Source: Allobranchiibius sp. CTAmp26
GTDB taxonomy: Bacteria > Actinomycetota > Actinomycetes > Actinomycetales > Dermatophilaceae
DNA length: 64,000 nt
Direction: 5' to 3'
Assembly (NCBI RefSeq): GCF_017565405.1
Contig: NZ_JAGEKR010000010.1
Location: 186,001 to 250,000, forward strand
Shown: one piece after another, positions 25,162 through 33,301 of the stretch
Numbering within the stretch: the stretch's first letter is position 1
Layout: each line of letters starts with the position of its first letter
Position numbers and translations under genes: made by a program
Notes under the pieces: generated by a model
Seen by the model: the letters and a program-made list of their open reading frames with translations, nothing else
Database searches by the model: none
What the model was told of the DNA's origin: nothing

Positions 25162-26291
25162 GGGTTCGATGCTCCGTTCACGGCAGACGCCGGTGTCTGG
25201 TCGATGGATTCGGTCGGGGGCTGGTTGGCGTCCCGCTTCTTGTTCTCGCGCACCGAGGTGAGCCAGGCCGCCACGATGAAGGCGATGCCGGTGCCTCCGA
25301 TGACGACCTCGCCGAGCTTGAACTTGATGGTCAGGATCAGCATGACCGCGAGTGCGCCGATGGCCCAGTGGGCGCCGTTCTCCAAGTAGCGGTACTCCGC
25401 CAGGGTGCCGTTACGGACCAGGTAGACGGTCAGCGAGCGGACCGCGAGTGCTCCGACGCCGAGACCCATGGCGATGATGATCGGGTCCGGCGTGATCGCG
25501 AAGGCTCCGATGACGCCGTCGAAGGAGAACGTCGCGTCGAGCACCTCCAGGAAGAAGAAGAGTGACAGCGCCGCCTTGCCGGCGAGCAGGACCGTCCCGC
25601 GGGCATTGGTCTGCTGCTCCAGCTGTTCGTCCTTGGCCGCTTCCTGGTCCTCCATCACCGAGGACAGGCCGTTGACGGCGAGGTAGAGCACGATGCCGAG
25701 CACGCCGGAGAAGAGCACGGTCGCCTTCTCACCCCCGGTGGTGAGGAACTCGGCGGCGAGCAGCAGGCCGATGCCGGCGACGATGACCCCGAGCATGTCG
25801 AGGGCGCCGATGCGCTGCAGCGCCCGCTCGATCGGGCCGAGCCAGTGCACTTCCTTGTCACCGTCGAACATGAAGTCCAGGAAGAGCAGCAGCAGGAACA
25901 TCCCGCCGAACGCCGCGATGGCCGGGTGGGCCTGGTCGAGGATGTAGCCGTACGTACCCGGGGTGTTGTGGTTGCCCCGTTCGAGCGCGAGGTGCACGGC
26001 CTGGACCGGGCTGATCTGTCCGGAGAGGCAGACGATGACGAACGGGAAGATCAGCCGCATCCCGAAGACGGCGACTAGCACGCCGACGGTCAGGAACATC
26101 TTCTGCCAGAAGTCGTTCATCTTCTCGAGGTACTTGGCGTTGACCGCCGCGTTGTCGAAGGAGAAGACGATCTCCAGCACGATCAGGATCGCGGTCAGCG
26201 AGACCGCGTCGATCCCGGCGTAGAAGAAGGCGATGACGAGCACTGCCGCGGCGACGACGAAGTCGACACGGAAGTGTTTGAGGGTGGACAT
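25158..26291 (-). CDS. DUF475/TerC-like integral membrane protein
   Basis: Integral membrane protein, 377 aa, about nine membrane segments. Two acidic intramembrane motifs typical of TerC-type proteins are visible: IVLEIVFSFDNAAVNAKYLE (about residue 38) and LDATFSFDGVIGAFAIT (about 235). They may form a metal site. A cytoplasmic stretch GEKATVLFSG and the charged EDQEAAKDEQLEQQT loop lie between helices. The start ATG at 26291 follows an AGGGA ribosome binding site. It is placed between two TerD genes and is the obvious membrane anchor of the Ter complex; Mn2+ or other metal export has been proposed for relatives. Confidence 0.9.
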   Translation of the reverse strand: MSTLKHFRVDFVVAAAVLVIAFFYAGIDAVSLTAILIVLEIVFSFDNAAVNAKYLEKMNDFWQKMFLTVGVLVAVFGMRLIFPFVIVCLSGQISPVQAVHLALERGNHNTPGTYGYILDQAHPAIAAFGGMFLLLLFLDFMFDGDKEVHWLGPIERALQRIGALDMLGVIVAGIGLLLAAEFLTTGGEKATVLFSGVLGIVLYLAVNGLSSVMEDQEAAKDEQLEQQTNARGTVLLAGKAALSLFFFLEVLDATFSFDGVIGAFAITPDPIIIAMGLGVGALAVRSLTVYLVRNGTLAEYRYLENGAHWAIGALAVMLILTIKFKLGEVVIGGTGIAFIVAAWLTSVRENKKRDANQPPTESIDQTPASAVNGASNP

Positions 26292-26350
26292 GAGGTCCCT
26301 TCGTAAGGGTGGGAGGTACGACGGTGACGGCCGTCGTACGCCGAGGCAGG

Positions 26351-26938
26351 TCAGCCCGCGGAGATACCGAAATCGGAGATGACGCCGGCCAGGCCGGAGG
26401 AGTAGCCCTGCGCGACGGCGCGGAACTTCCACTCGGCGCCGTTCTTGTAGAGCTCACCGAAGATCAGTGCGGTCTCGGTCGAGGCGTCCTCGCCGAGGTC
26501 GAACCGCGCACCCTTCTCGGCGTTGTTCGCGTCGTCGGCGTCGAAGAAGCGGATGTAGGCGTCGGAGACCTGCCCGAAGTTCTGCGCTCGCGAATCGGCC
26601 TGGTCGATGGAGGCCAGGAAGACGATCTTGGCCACGTCGGGCGAGACGGCCGCGAGGTTGACCACGATCTGCTCGTCGTCGCCGCCGCCCTCACCGGTGC
26701 GGTTGTCGCCCTGGTGGTTGACCGATCCGTTGTCGCCGGACAGGTTGTTGTAGAAGACGAAGTCGGCGTCGGTGCGCACCTTGCCGTCCTGGCCGCAGAT
26801 CAGCGCCGAGGCATCCAGGTCGAAGGGCGCGCCGTCCGTCGTGCGCGGGTCCCAGCCCAGCCCGACCACGACGTTCGTCATGCCGGGGGCCGCCTTCGCC
26901 AGTGAAACGTTGCCGCCCTTGCTCAAGCTGACTGCCAT
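26351..26938 (-). CDS. TerD-family calcium-binding stress protein (copy 2)
   Basis: TerD-type protein, 195 aa. It starts [19 protein letters not shown] and keeps both calcium motifs: [12 protein letters not shown] and [19 protein letters not shown]. The middle ([20 protein letters not shown]) and the end ([20 protein letters not shown]) are textbook TerD/TerE. It has an intact metal site, unlike the third copy at 27977-28543. It lies 59 bp before the DUF475 gene. Confidence 0.94.
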   Translation of the reverse strand: MAVSLSKGGNVSLAKAAPGMTNVVVGLGWDPRTTDGAPFDLDASALICGQDGKVRTDADFVFYNNLSGDNGSVNHQGDNRTGEGGGDDEQIVVNLAAVSPDVAKIVFLASIDQADSRAQNFGQVSDAYIRFFDADDANNAEKGARFDLGEDASTETALIFGELYKNGAEWKFRAVAQGYSSGLAGVISDFGISAG

Positions 26939-26999
26939 TGCCCATTCCTTCGTCTCAGATCGATCTCCGCGGGCCCACGAACGACGAGAGCCCCCTGCC

Positions 27000-27980
27000 T
27001 CAGACCAACGGGGTCGCGGGGTCGCGCCACGTTAGGTCGGTATAACCGTAGGCCCCACACACTTGTTGCAACGTTCCGGAAAACGGATCCAGTTCCGCAC
27101 GCAGCACAAGTCGTCCCTGCACGACGTACGCGGTGAGCAGCGCCTGGGCGCCCAGGGTCGCCGTGGCGGGCAGGGTGATCTCCATCCGGGAGCCGCCGTA
27201 CGTCGTAACCACGAGGGTGCCGCCCGGCAGCCGCGGAGTCACGGCCACCACCAGCACCCGGGACAGCGAGTGGATCCGGCGCAGGTCGATCTCGACGCCC
27301 TGCCCACCGCACCGGACCATCGGCCGACGCGGGTCCGGGCCCTGCCGGTTCAGAGTGCCGAGCACGATCGACTCCTGCCGATCGGCGGTCTCCAGGACGC
27401 ACCCGAGGTCCAGATGCTCGCCGGCGCCGAGAGCGGGTTCGATGCGCAACCGGCCGACCGCGGACTGCATGCGGGTCAGGTGGACCACCCTGTCGGTGGC
27501 GCTCAGCACCCGGCGCTCGTGCTCGGTGATGGTGGGCAACCGCAGGTCATAGGACTGTTCCCGCACGTGCCGGCTCGCCGGGGCCGCTGCGGACGCGCCA
27601 CCGCTCAGATCCAGGGAGGTGCTCGCGCCGCCGGGAGCAGGGGCCGGCACGGACCGCGACGTCGGCGGCGCGGCCGGCTGCTCGCTGCCGAGGTCCAGAG
27701 ATGTGCCCGACCGTGCGGGGGCCGGCGCGGACTCGGCCGGCCCGCCCAGGTCCAGCGACCCGACCGCTGGAGGGGCGGCCGCGGGGCGGGTGGGCTCGGG
27801 AGTGGGAGCCGGTGTCGGCGGGCGCGCGGGATTCTGTCTACCCGGGCGCACCGATCGGCCGGACAGGAAGTCCGCGACCGCCGTACCGGCCGGCGCGGTC
27901 GCAGGCGGCGCGGTCGCGGGCGGCGCGGTCGCGGGTCGGACTCGGCGGCGCAGATAGGGCAGGTCGGTGCGGGTGGTCAC
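27000..27980 (-). CDS. TerA-like protein with proline-rich linker carrying SLDL motifs
   Basis: Protein of 326 aa starting with GTG (GTGA overlap with the upstream TerD-like gene). Residues 1-145 are a Pro/Ala/Thr-rich low-complexity region ([20 protein letters not shown]) with three short motifs, [14 protein letters not shown] and TSLDLSGG, evenly spread. Residues 150-326 form a divergent TerD/TerA-like beta domain ([60 protein letters not shown]) without the usual Asp-rich calcium motifs. It likely is a scaffold partner in the Ter complex; the SLDL motifs recur in TelA and the small partner protein of this operon. Confidence 0.75.
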   Translation of the reverse strand: MTTRTDLPYLRRRVRPATAPPATAPPATAPAGTAVADFLSGRSVRPGRQNPARPPTPAPTPEPTRPAAAPPAVGSLDLGGPAESAPAPARSGTSLDLGSEQPAAPPTSRSVPAPAPGGASTSLDLSGGASAAAPASRHVREQSYDLRLPTITEHERRVLSATDRVVHLTRMQSAVGRLRIEPALGAGEHLDLGCVLETADRQESIVLGTLNRQGPDPRRPMVRCGGQGVEIDLRRIHSLSRVLVVAVTPRLPGGTLVVTTYGGSRMEITLPATATLGAQALLTAYVVQGRLVLRAELDPFSGTLQQVCGAYGYTDLTWRDPATPLV

Positions 27981-28543
27981 AGCGAGACGCCGAAGTCCTT
28001 GGCGACGCCGGCGAGCCCGGTGGAGTAACCGGCGCCGAGCGCCTTGAACTTCCACTCCTCGCCGCGCCGGTAGACCTGGCCCAGGGCGACGGCCGTCTCG
28101 CTGTCCAGCCCGGCGGCCAGGTCGACGGTCTGCACCAGCACGCCGCCGCCGTCGAGGTTGAGCACCCGCACGGTGCACCGGCGCAGCTGCCCGAGGGTAC
28201 GGCGACCGGTCACCCCCTCGTTGACGTAGACGATCACCACGATCCGGTCGACCGCGGCGGGGACGGCGCCGAGCTCGATCTCCAGTTGCTCGTCGTCGTC
28301 GCCGAGCGCGGTCTCCAGCTGGGCGGTCGACAGGTCCGCCGACACCAACTGGTTGAAGTACACGACGTGGTCATCGGAGAGGGCCTTGCCACGCTCGTCG
28401 CACAGGATCGTCATCAGGGTCAGCGCGTCGGCGAGCACCCGCTCGGCGCCGGTGTCCCAGTCGATGCCGACCACGACGCCTCGAAGACCCGGATTCTCTT
28501 TGGTGAGAGAGGCGTTGGCGCCCTTGGGCAGGGCGGTCACCAT
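27977..28543 (-). CDS. TerD-family protein with degenerate calcium site (copy 3)
   Basis: TerD-type protein, 188 aa, starting MVTALPKGANASLTKENPGL. The fold is clear (GVVVGIDWDTGA, VVYFNQLVSADLSTAQLETA, IVVIVYVNEGVTGRRTLGQL, FKALGAGYSTGLAGVAKDFG). The first calcium motif, LDASA in the other copies, reads ADALTLMTILCDE. The second keeps only ALGDDDEQLEIEL, without GDNxTGxGxG. The copy is probably a structural variant that pairs with the intact TerD proteins. ATG at 28543 has GAGGCA upstream, 13 bp after the preceding gene. Confidence 0.88.
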   Translation of the reverse strand: MVTALPKGANASLTKENPGLRGVVVGIDWDTGAERVLADALTLMTILCDERGKALSDDHVVYFNQLVSADLSTAQLETALGDDDEQLEIELGAVPAAVDRIVVIVYVNEGVTGRRTLGQLRRCTVRVLNLDGGGVLVQTVDLAAGLDSETAVALGQVYRRGEEWKFKALGAGYSTGLAGVAKDFGVSL

Positions 28544-28556
28544 GCGGTTGCCTCGT

Positions 28557-29096
28557 TCACAGGTCGAGCTCCGAGCCGCCGAACTTGTCCTCCAGGAAAC
28601 GCCCGTGCACCTGCAGGGCCTGCAGGTCGCGCTCGTTGCTGGCGGCCGCCAGGTCGCCGACGCTCGCTCGCAGGGTGGTGAGCTGGTCCACGACCGCGGC
28701 CGTGGCCGCGTGGACGGCCGGGTCGCCCGCGGCGCGTACGGCACCGATGTAGCTGCGGATGGATCCGGGCACGTAATCGGTCAGGACGGCGTGGACGGCC
28801 ACCCGCACACCGATGTCCAGGCGGTCGACCTCAGGGGAATCCAGCACGCTGGCAACGGTATCCGTCACCGCCCGCGCGAGCACCACCGCGATGGGCGGCA
28901 GATCGCCCGCACTCGCGTTGATCTCCAGCACGAGCGCCTGGGTCTGCTTCCTCAGGGCCGACACGCTGTCGTCGTGCTCCGCGGAAGCGCTCGGACGCGG
29001 TCCCGTCGAGGCAGCCGGGTCGTGGGGACGGTCACTGTGCTGCCCTGGACGCCCGGGCTGCTGATCCGGCTCGAAGAGCCGGGAGAGCAGACCCAC
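28557..29096 (-). CDS. Small Ter/Tel-cluster protein ending in SELDL
   Basis: Protein of 179 aa, not matched to a named family. It has an amphipathic N-terminus (MGLLSRLFEPDQQPG), a disordered polar stretch to about residue 45, then a helical domain (SALRKQTQALVLEINASAGD, RLDIGVRVAVHAVLTDYVPG, AAVVDQLTTLRASVGDLAAA). The last residues are FLEDKFGGSELDL, so the C-terminus is the same ELDL motif that begins TelA. It starts 3 bp after the telA stop, so the two are co-translated and probably interact. Confidence 0.7.
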   Translation of the reverse strand: MGLLSRLFEPDQQPGRPGQHSDRPHDPAASTGPRPSASAEHDDSVSALRKQTQALVLEINASAGDLPPIAVVLARAVTDTVASVLDSPEVDRLDIGVRVAVHAVLTDYVPGSIRSYIGAVRAAGDPAVHAATAAVVDQLTTLRASVGDLAAASNERDLQALQVHGRFLEDKFGGSELDL

Positions 29097-29099
29097 GAC

Positions 29100-30359
29100 T
29101 CAGGAGCCGATCTGACCCTGCGGAGGCTGGCCGCCGCCGAGCTGGGCACTGGTCGAGGCGTCCATGCCCTGAGCGCGCATCGAACGCTCCAGGTAGGGCT
29201 TGGCACGCTCGACCTGACCCTGCAGCGCCGTGATGGTCTGCGCCATGTTCGCGGTCGCCTCGGTGCGGAAGGTGTCGATGGCGTCCATCGTCTGGAAGAC
29301 GTTGTCGAACGCCGCCTGCAGCTTCTCGACCTCGACGCCGCTGCTCGCCGCCTGCTTGTTGATCTCCGCGCCCTGCTGCTTCAACTGCAGCGACGTCGAC
29401 TCGATCAAGTTGGAGGTGGTGGTGTTGAGCGAGGTGATCTGGTCCAGCACCAGCTTCTGCTGCGCGAGCGCCTGCGACACGATGACCGCCGTACGCAGCG
29501 CGGCGACCGTCGTCGTCTGCGCGCGGTCCACACCACGGATGAGTTCCTGGTTGTTCTTGCGCACCAGGTCCAGGGCGAGGTAGCCCTGCACCGACACGGC
29601 CATCTGGGTCATGATGTCCTGCCGCCGCTGACGCACCGCGAAGAGCACGTCGGACTTCATGGTGTCGGCCTCCTCGGTCTTCCCAGCGGCCTGCAGCTCG
29701 GCGATCTTCTGCTCGATCGCCGTGTCCAACGCCGTTGCCAGCTGGTTGTACTCGCCCAGCTTCTGCATCGCCTGCCACATGTTGCCGCGCTCCATCTCGA
29801 TGGAGGCGTTGTCCTTGCGCAGCTCGTCCTGACCGGACGCCAGTGCCCGGATGATGGCGTCCAGGTGCGACTGGGCGGACTGGTACTTGGCGAAGTAGTT
29901 GTCGATCTTGCTGCCGCCCGGCAGCCACTTCAGCACCTTCTTCACGCCCTTGAGGTCGGCGCGGTTGGGGTCGAGATCGGTCACCGTGCGGCGCAGGTCG
30001 ATCAGGGTCCCGCTGACCTTGCCCTGCGGGCTGGTCTTGTCGCCCGACGCGGCGGCCGGCCGCTGCAGCATCCGGTTGGACACCTCCGAGGAACGACGGA
30101 TGTCCGAGTCCCCCATCAGCACGATGGAGTTGACCTTCTCGGTGAACGCCGGCGCCTTCATGTCCATGGAGGTCAGCTCGGTGACGAAGGACTGCGCCTT
30201 CTTCTCGATCTCGGTCTGCGCCTCTGGGGCGACCTTCACGGCCTGGACGGCCTGCTGCTCCTGGACGACGGGGGTGGGCGCGGGTGCCTCGAGCACCAAC
30301 GCGTCGGGCGCGGGCGCCTCGGGTGTGCGGCCCTGGCCACTCAGATCAAGCTCGGACAT
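29100..30359 (-). CDS. telA: TelA-family toxic anion resistance protein
   Basis: TelA (toxic anion resistance) family, 419 aa, helical and coiled-coil-rich, cytosolic. It starts MSELDLSGQGRTPEAPAPDA, then a Pro-rich linker to about residue 45. The TelA domain runs from about 70 to 400: SSEVSNRMLQRPAAASGDK, SGTLIDLRRTVTDLDPNRAD, LPGGSKIDNYFAKYQSAQSH, QDIMTQMAVSVQGYLALDLV and LIESTSLQLKQQGAEINKQA. The Gln-rich tail ends LGGGQPPQGQIGS. It is the promoter-proximal gene of the nine-gene Ter/Tel operon. TelA proteins are tied to tellurite, phage and antibiotic stress; the mechanism is not known. Confidence 0.95.
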   Translation of the reverse strand: MSELDLSGQGRTPEAPAPDALVLEAPAPTPVVQEQQAVQAVKVAPEAQTEIEKKAQSFVTELTSMDMKAPAFTEKVNSIVLMGDSDIRRSSEVSNRMLQRPAAASGDKTSPQGKVSGTLIDLRRTVTDLDPNRADLKGVKKVLKWLPGGSKIDNYFAKYQSAQSHLDAIIRALASGQDELRKDNASIEMERGNMWQAMQKLGEYNQLATALDTAIEQKIAELQAAGKTEEADTMKSDVLFAVRQRRQDIMTQMAVSVQGYLALDLVRKNNQELIRGVDRAQTTTVAALRTAVIVSQALAQQKLVLDQITSLNTTTSNLIESTSLQLKQQGAEINKQAASSGVEVEKLQAAFDNVFQTMDAIDTFRTEATANMAQTITALQGQVERAKPYLERSMRAQGMDASTSAQLGGGQPPQGQIGS

Positions 30360-30409
30360 CTTCGCTGCCTCCCTCTGGGGGCGTTGTCACCGCCACCGAT
30401 TCGTTACCC

Positions 30410-30436
30410 ACTCTAGGTAAGACGCTTCGCGGGCAA
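30410..30436 (-). promoter_or_regulatory. Possible promoter of the Ter/Tel operon
   Basis: On the minus strand, TTGCCC (30436-30431) and TAGAGT (30415-30410) resemble -35 and -10 boxes, about 50 bp upstream of telA. The spacer is 15 bp, shorter than ideal, so this is tentative. No dyad for a specific regulator was found. Confidence 0.25.
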
Positions 30437-30498
30437 CCATGGGTTCCGCCAGGACATCCGTCATGACTTTCCGTCCGGTCGCGCCACGCGTCGATCGT

Positions 30499-31332
30499 TC
30501 AGTCCACGGCGCTCAGTCGGACCGGCGCGGTGCCGAGGGTTCGGGTCGCCACCGCGAGGAAATCGAGCACCCGGCGCTCGCGGCTGTCGCGCGCGACGAC
30601 CAGGCACGTCTCGACGTCCTCGGCGTCGGTGACCGGCCGGTGCACGAGGTCGGGGCGCAGATAGGACCGGGCGACGCTGAGCGGCACCACGGCGATGCCG
30701 TCACCGGAGGCGATGAGTTCGAACTTCTCCTCGGCCGAGGACGTACGGCGTGCGTGCGCGTCCAGGATCCGCTCCCCTTCCAGCTCGGCCAGCGTCAGAC
30801 TCCGGCGCCGGGCCAGGGGGTGGGTCACCGGCAGGCAGGCCACCTTCGGCTCGCTGCCGATGGTCACCGACCGCAGCCCCGTCTCGTCGAACGGGCGCCG
30901 CAGATATCCGACGTCGGCCCGTCCGTCCCGGAGCGGGGCGTCCTGCTCCCACCACTTCAGCGGTAGCAGTTCGATCTGCACGTCCGGGCTGGTCGCGGCG
31001 TACGCGCGGACCGCCTGCGACACGTGCAGGCCCGTGGCGAATCCGACCACCAGTCGCTGCACCCCACGATCGGCCTCGTGCACCCGACGGATGCCGGCGT
31101 CGACCGTGGCGAACAGCACGCGCGCCTCCTCCTGCAGCTGCCGCCCTGCGGTCGTGAGCTGCACGCTGCGGGTCGTTCGCGTGAGGAGTGGGCAGCCGAG
31201 CTCCCGCTCCAGGGCCCGGATCTGCCTGCTGAGGACCGGCTGGGCGATGTAGAGCGACTCGGCGGCGCGTCCGAAGTGTCCGTGCTCCGCCAGAGCCACG
31301 AAGTACCGCAGCTTGCGCAGATCCAGATCCAT
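30499..31332 (-). CDS. LysR-family transcriptional regulator
   Basis: LysR-type regulator, 277 aa. The N-terminal winged helix is MDLDLRKLRYFVALAEHGHF and AAESLYIAQPVLSRQIRALE. The effector domain starts near residue 90 (RLVVGFATGLHVSQAVRAYA), with GRADVGYLRRPFDETGLRSV and a late IASGDGIAVVPLSVARSYLR. It is divergent to an NmrA-like oxidoreductase across 69 bp, the usual layout for LysR regulator and target. No ligand can be deduced. Confidence 0.92.
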   Translation of the reverse strand: MDLDLRKLRYFVALAEHGHFGRAAESLYIAQPVLSRQIRALERELGCPLLTRTTRSVQLTTAGRQLQEEARVLFATVDAGIRRVHEADRGVQRLVVGFATGLHVSQAVRAYAATSPDVQIELLPLKWWEQDAPLRDGRADVGYLRRPFDETGLRSVTIGSEPKVACLPVTHPLARRRSLTLAELEGERILDAHARRTSSAEEKFELIASGDGIAVVPLSVARSYLRPDLVHRPVTDAEDVETCLVVARDSRERRVLDFLAVATRTLGTAPVRLSAVD

Positions 31333-31345
31333 GCCTTCAGGGTAT

Positions 31346-31367
31346 CAATGCGTTGCAGGAGGTATTG
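31346..31367. promoter_or_regulatory. Weak dyad in the LysR/NmrA divergent region
   Basis: CAATGC (31346-31351) and GTATTG (31362-31367) make an imperfect inverted repeat with a 10-bp spacer in the 69-bp divergent region, the spacing class of LysR T-N11-A sites. One of six positions mismatches. Confidence 0.3.
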
Positions 31368-31401
31368 GACCTGCGCCCGGGGGCGGCCGCACGGTGGAGT
31401 C

Positions 31402-32265
31402 ATGATCGTGATCACGACGCCCACGGGCGACATCGGCAGTCAGGTGCTCGAACTCCTCGCGGCGGACTCGGAGGATCTGCGGGTCGTCGTCCGCGACCCG
31501 GGCAGGCTCGCGGACTCCGTGCGGGACCGGGTCGACATCGTGCAGGGATCGCACGGCGATGCCGAGGTGGTCGACCGCGCGTTCGCCGGAGCGGACGCGG
31601 TGTTCTGGCTGGCCCCGCCGAACCCCGGCGCTCCCAGTCTCGATGCCATGTACTCCGACTTCGCCCGACCGGCGGCACGGGCGATCACCACCCACGGCGT
31701 GGGCCACGTGGTCGGCGTGTCGGCTCTCGGCCGCGGCACCCCGGTCGCGGGTAGGGCCGGGCTGGTCACCGGGACCCTTGCCATGGACGACCTGCTGGGC
31801 GCCACCGGTGCGGCCTACCGCGCGCTCGCCAACCCGGGGTTCATGGACAACGTGCTGCGCCAGGTGGATTCCATCCGTGACGAGGGGGTCTTCACCGAGG
31901 CCGCGATCCTCGACCGCCCGGCCCCGAGGGTCGCGACCCGGGACATCGCCGCGGCAGCCGCGCGGCTGTTGTCGGACAGGTCGTGGTCCGGCACCTCGAC
32001 GCTGCCCCTGCTCGGCCCGCAGGACCTGTCACCGCAGGACATGGCGGGCATCATGTCCGAGGTGCTCGGCCGGCCGATCCGCTGCGAGCGTCAGTCCTAC
32101 GACGACCTGTCGGGGACGTTGTCCGGCTACGGAGCGGGCGCCGCTTTCACGCAGGGCATGGCCGACATGATGCGGGCCAAGGACGACGGCCTGGACGCAG
32201 GCGTCCCGCGCACCCCCAGACAGCGAGCCCCACGACGTTCCGGCAGTGGTGCGAAGAAGTGCTGA
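31402..32265 (+). CDS. NmrA-like NAD(P)-binding protein with frameshifted C-terminus
   Basis: Atypical SDR/NmrA-family NAD(P)-binding protein, 287 aa as read. It begins MIVITTPTGDIGSQVLELLA with GGTGGAG upstream. TPTGDIG is the variant Rossmann motif, VVVRDPGRL the second strand and GADAVFWLAPPNPGAPSLDA the dinucleotide edge. As written the end is PRTPRQRAPRRSGSGAKKC. After a one-base insertion in the C5 run at 32213-32217 the end becomes QTASPTTFRQWCEEVLKPAV plus HT (stop at 32283-32285), the tail usual in this family. The C-terminus is therefore frameshifted, by mutation or by a sequencing slip. Divergent from the LysR gene, which probably controls it. Confidence 0.88.
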   Translation: MIVITTPTGDIGSQVLELLAADSEDLRVVVRDPGRLADSVRDRVDIVQGSHGDAEVVDRAFAGADAVFWLAPPNPGAPSLDAMYSDFARPAARAITTHGVGHVVGVSALGRGTPVAGRAGLVTGTLAMDDLLGATGAAYRALANPGFMDNVLRQVDSIRDEGVFTEAAILDRPAPRVATRDIAAAAARLLSDRSWSGTSTLPLLGPQDLSPQDMAGIMSEVLGRPIRCERQSYDDLSGTLSGYGAGAAFTQGMADMMRAKDDGLDAGVPRTPRQRAPRRSGSGAKKC

Positions 32266-32330
32266 AACCGGCGGTGCACACCTGATCGATCGGCTCCGCG
32301 GCGACCGCGCGGCGTCCTACGCTCGGGGGC

Positions 32331-32891
32331 ATGAGCCCTCTGAGCGTCGCCGTCGTCGTCTGTAGCACCCGTCCTGAGCGGGTCGGCCCCGCCGTTGCGC
32401 AGTGGGTGATGGATCAGGTCGCGAACCGAGCCGACGCGACGTACGAACTGGTCGACCTCGCCGACCAGGACCTGCCGTTGCTGGACGAGCCGCAGCCGGC
32501 CTCCGCGCAGGAGTACACCAAGGACCACACGAAGGCCTGGTCGCGCAAGATCGCCGGGTACGACGGTTTCGTGTTCGTTTTCCCGGAGTACAACCGCGGG
32601 CTGCCCGCCGCTTTCAAGAACGCCCTCGACTTCCTCTACGTGGAGTGGAACGACAAGGTCGCCGGCATGGTCTGCTACGGCTCCAGTGAAGGCCTGCGCG
32701 CGGCGGAGCAGCTCAAGCAGGTGCTGGGCGAGCTGCAGATCGCGACCGTCCGCGGGCAGGTGGCCATCTCGACGTACGACGACATGCAGGACTACTCGAA
32801 GATGACGCCCCGGCCCTACCAGGCCTCGAACCTCGACACGATGCTCACGCAGCTGGTGCGCTGGGGCGGGGCGCTGAAGACGCTCCGCTGA
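32331..32891 (+). CDS. NADPH-dependent FMN reductase
   Basis: Flavodoxin-like NADPH:FMN reductase, 186 aa. The phosphate-binding loop is STRPERVGPAVAQWVMDQ near the start. The second landmark, GFVFVFPEYNRGLPAAFKNA (about residue 80), is the family's P-E-Y-N segment that binds the flavin, followed by YGSSEGLRAAEQLKQVL. It supplies reduced flavin or reduces quinones and metals. The neighbouring NmrA gene 66 bp upstream is in the same direction but the two need not be co-transcribed. Confidence 0.92.
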   Translation: MSPLSVAVVVCSTRPERVGPAVAQWVMDQVANRADATYELVDLADQDLPLLDEPQPASAQEYTKDHTKAWSRKIAGYDGFVFVFPEYNRGLPAAFKNALDFLYVEWNDKVAGMVCYGSSEGLRAAEQLKQVLGELQIATVRGQVAISTYDDMQDYSKMTPRPYQASNLDTMLTQLVRWGGALKTLR

Positions 32892-32937
32892 CCGCGGCAC
32901 CGGACCCACCCGATCCCCCACGAAGGACGACTCCCGG

Positions 32938-33285
32938 ATGAAGTACCTGATGATGGTCGCTGTCGACGGCGACCCGGACACCTCCGATGCACCGGAGGCC
33001 AGCGTCGACGACTGGTTCGCGCGGGTGACCGAACGTGGCCAGTGGGTGATGGGCGAACGGCTGCGGCCCCCCGGGTCCGCCACGCTGGTCCGGGTCCGCA
33101 ACGGAGAGACGATCGTCACCGACGGGCCGTTCGCCGAGACCAAGGAGTGGCTCGCCGGCTTCGACATCCTCGACTGCGCGACCCTGGACGACGCGATCCA
33201 GGTCGCGGCCGCCCACCCGATGGCGCGCGGGGGACGCATCGAGCTGCGCGCGTTCTGGCCGTTCGAGGAAGACGCAGACGCCTAG
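32938..33285 (+). CDS. YCII-related (DGPF-domain) protein
   Basis: YCII/DGPF-domain protein, 115 aa, a small alpha+beta barrel. It carries the name-giving TDGPFAETKEWLAGFDILDC segment at about residues 62-81, plus RGQWVMGERLRPPGSATLVR and MARGGRIELRAFWPFEE. The conserved His-Asp pair of YCII proteins is represented by AAAHPMARGG and DGPF. In actinobacteria these proteins often sit next to ECF sigma-factor genes; none is present here. Function unknown. Confidence 0.88.
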   Translation: MKYLMMVAVDGDPDTSDAPEASVDDWFARVTERGQWVMGERLRPPGSATLVRVRNGETIVTDGPFAETKEWLAGFDILDCATLDDAIQVAAAHPMARGGRIELRAFWPFEEDADA

Positions 33286-33301
33286 GAGCCGGTGAGGACA
33301 C

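Noticed and set aside
28353-30416. Plus-strand frame opposite telA
   Set aside because: Antisense to telA and its neighbours; no plausible start or homology.
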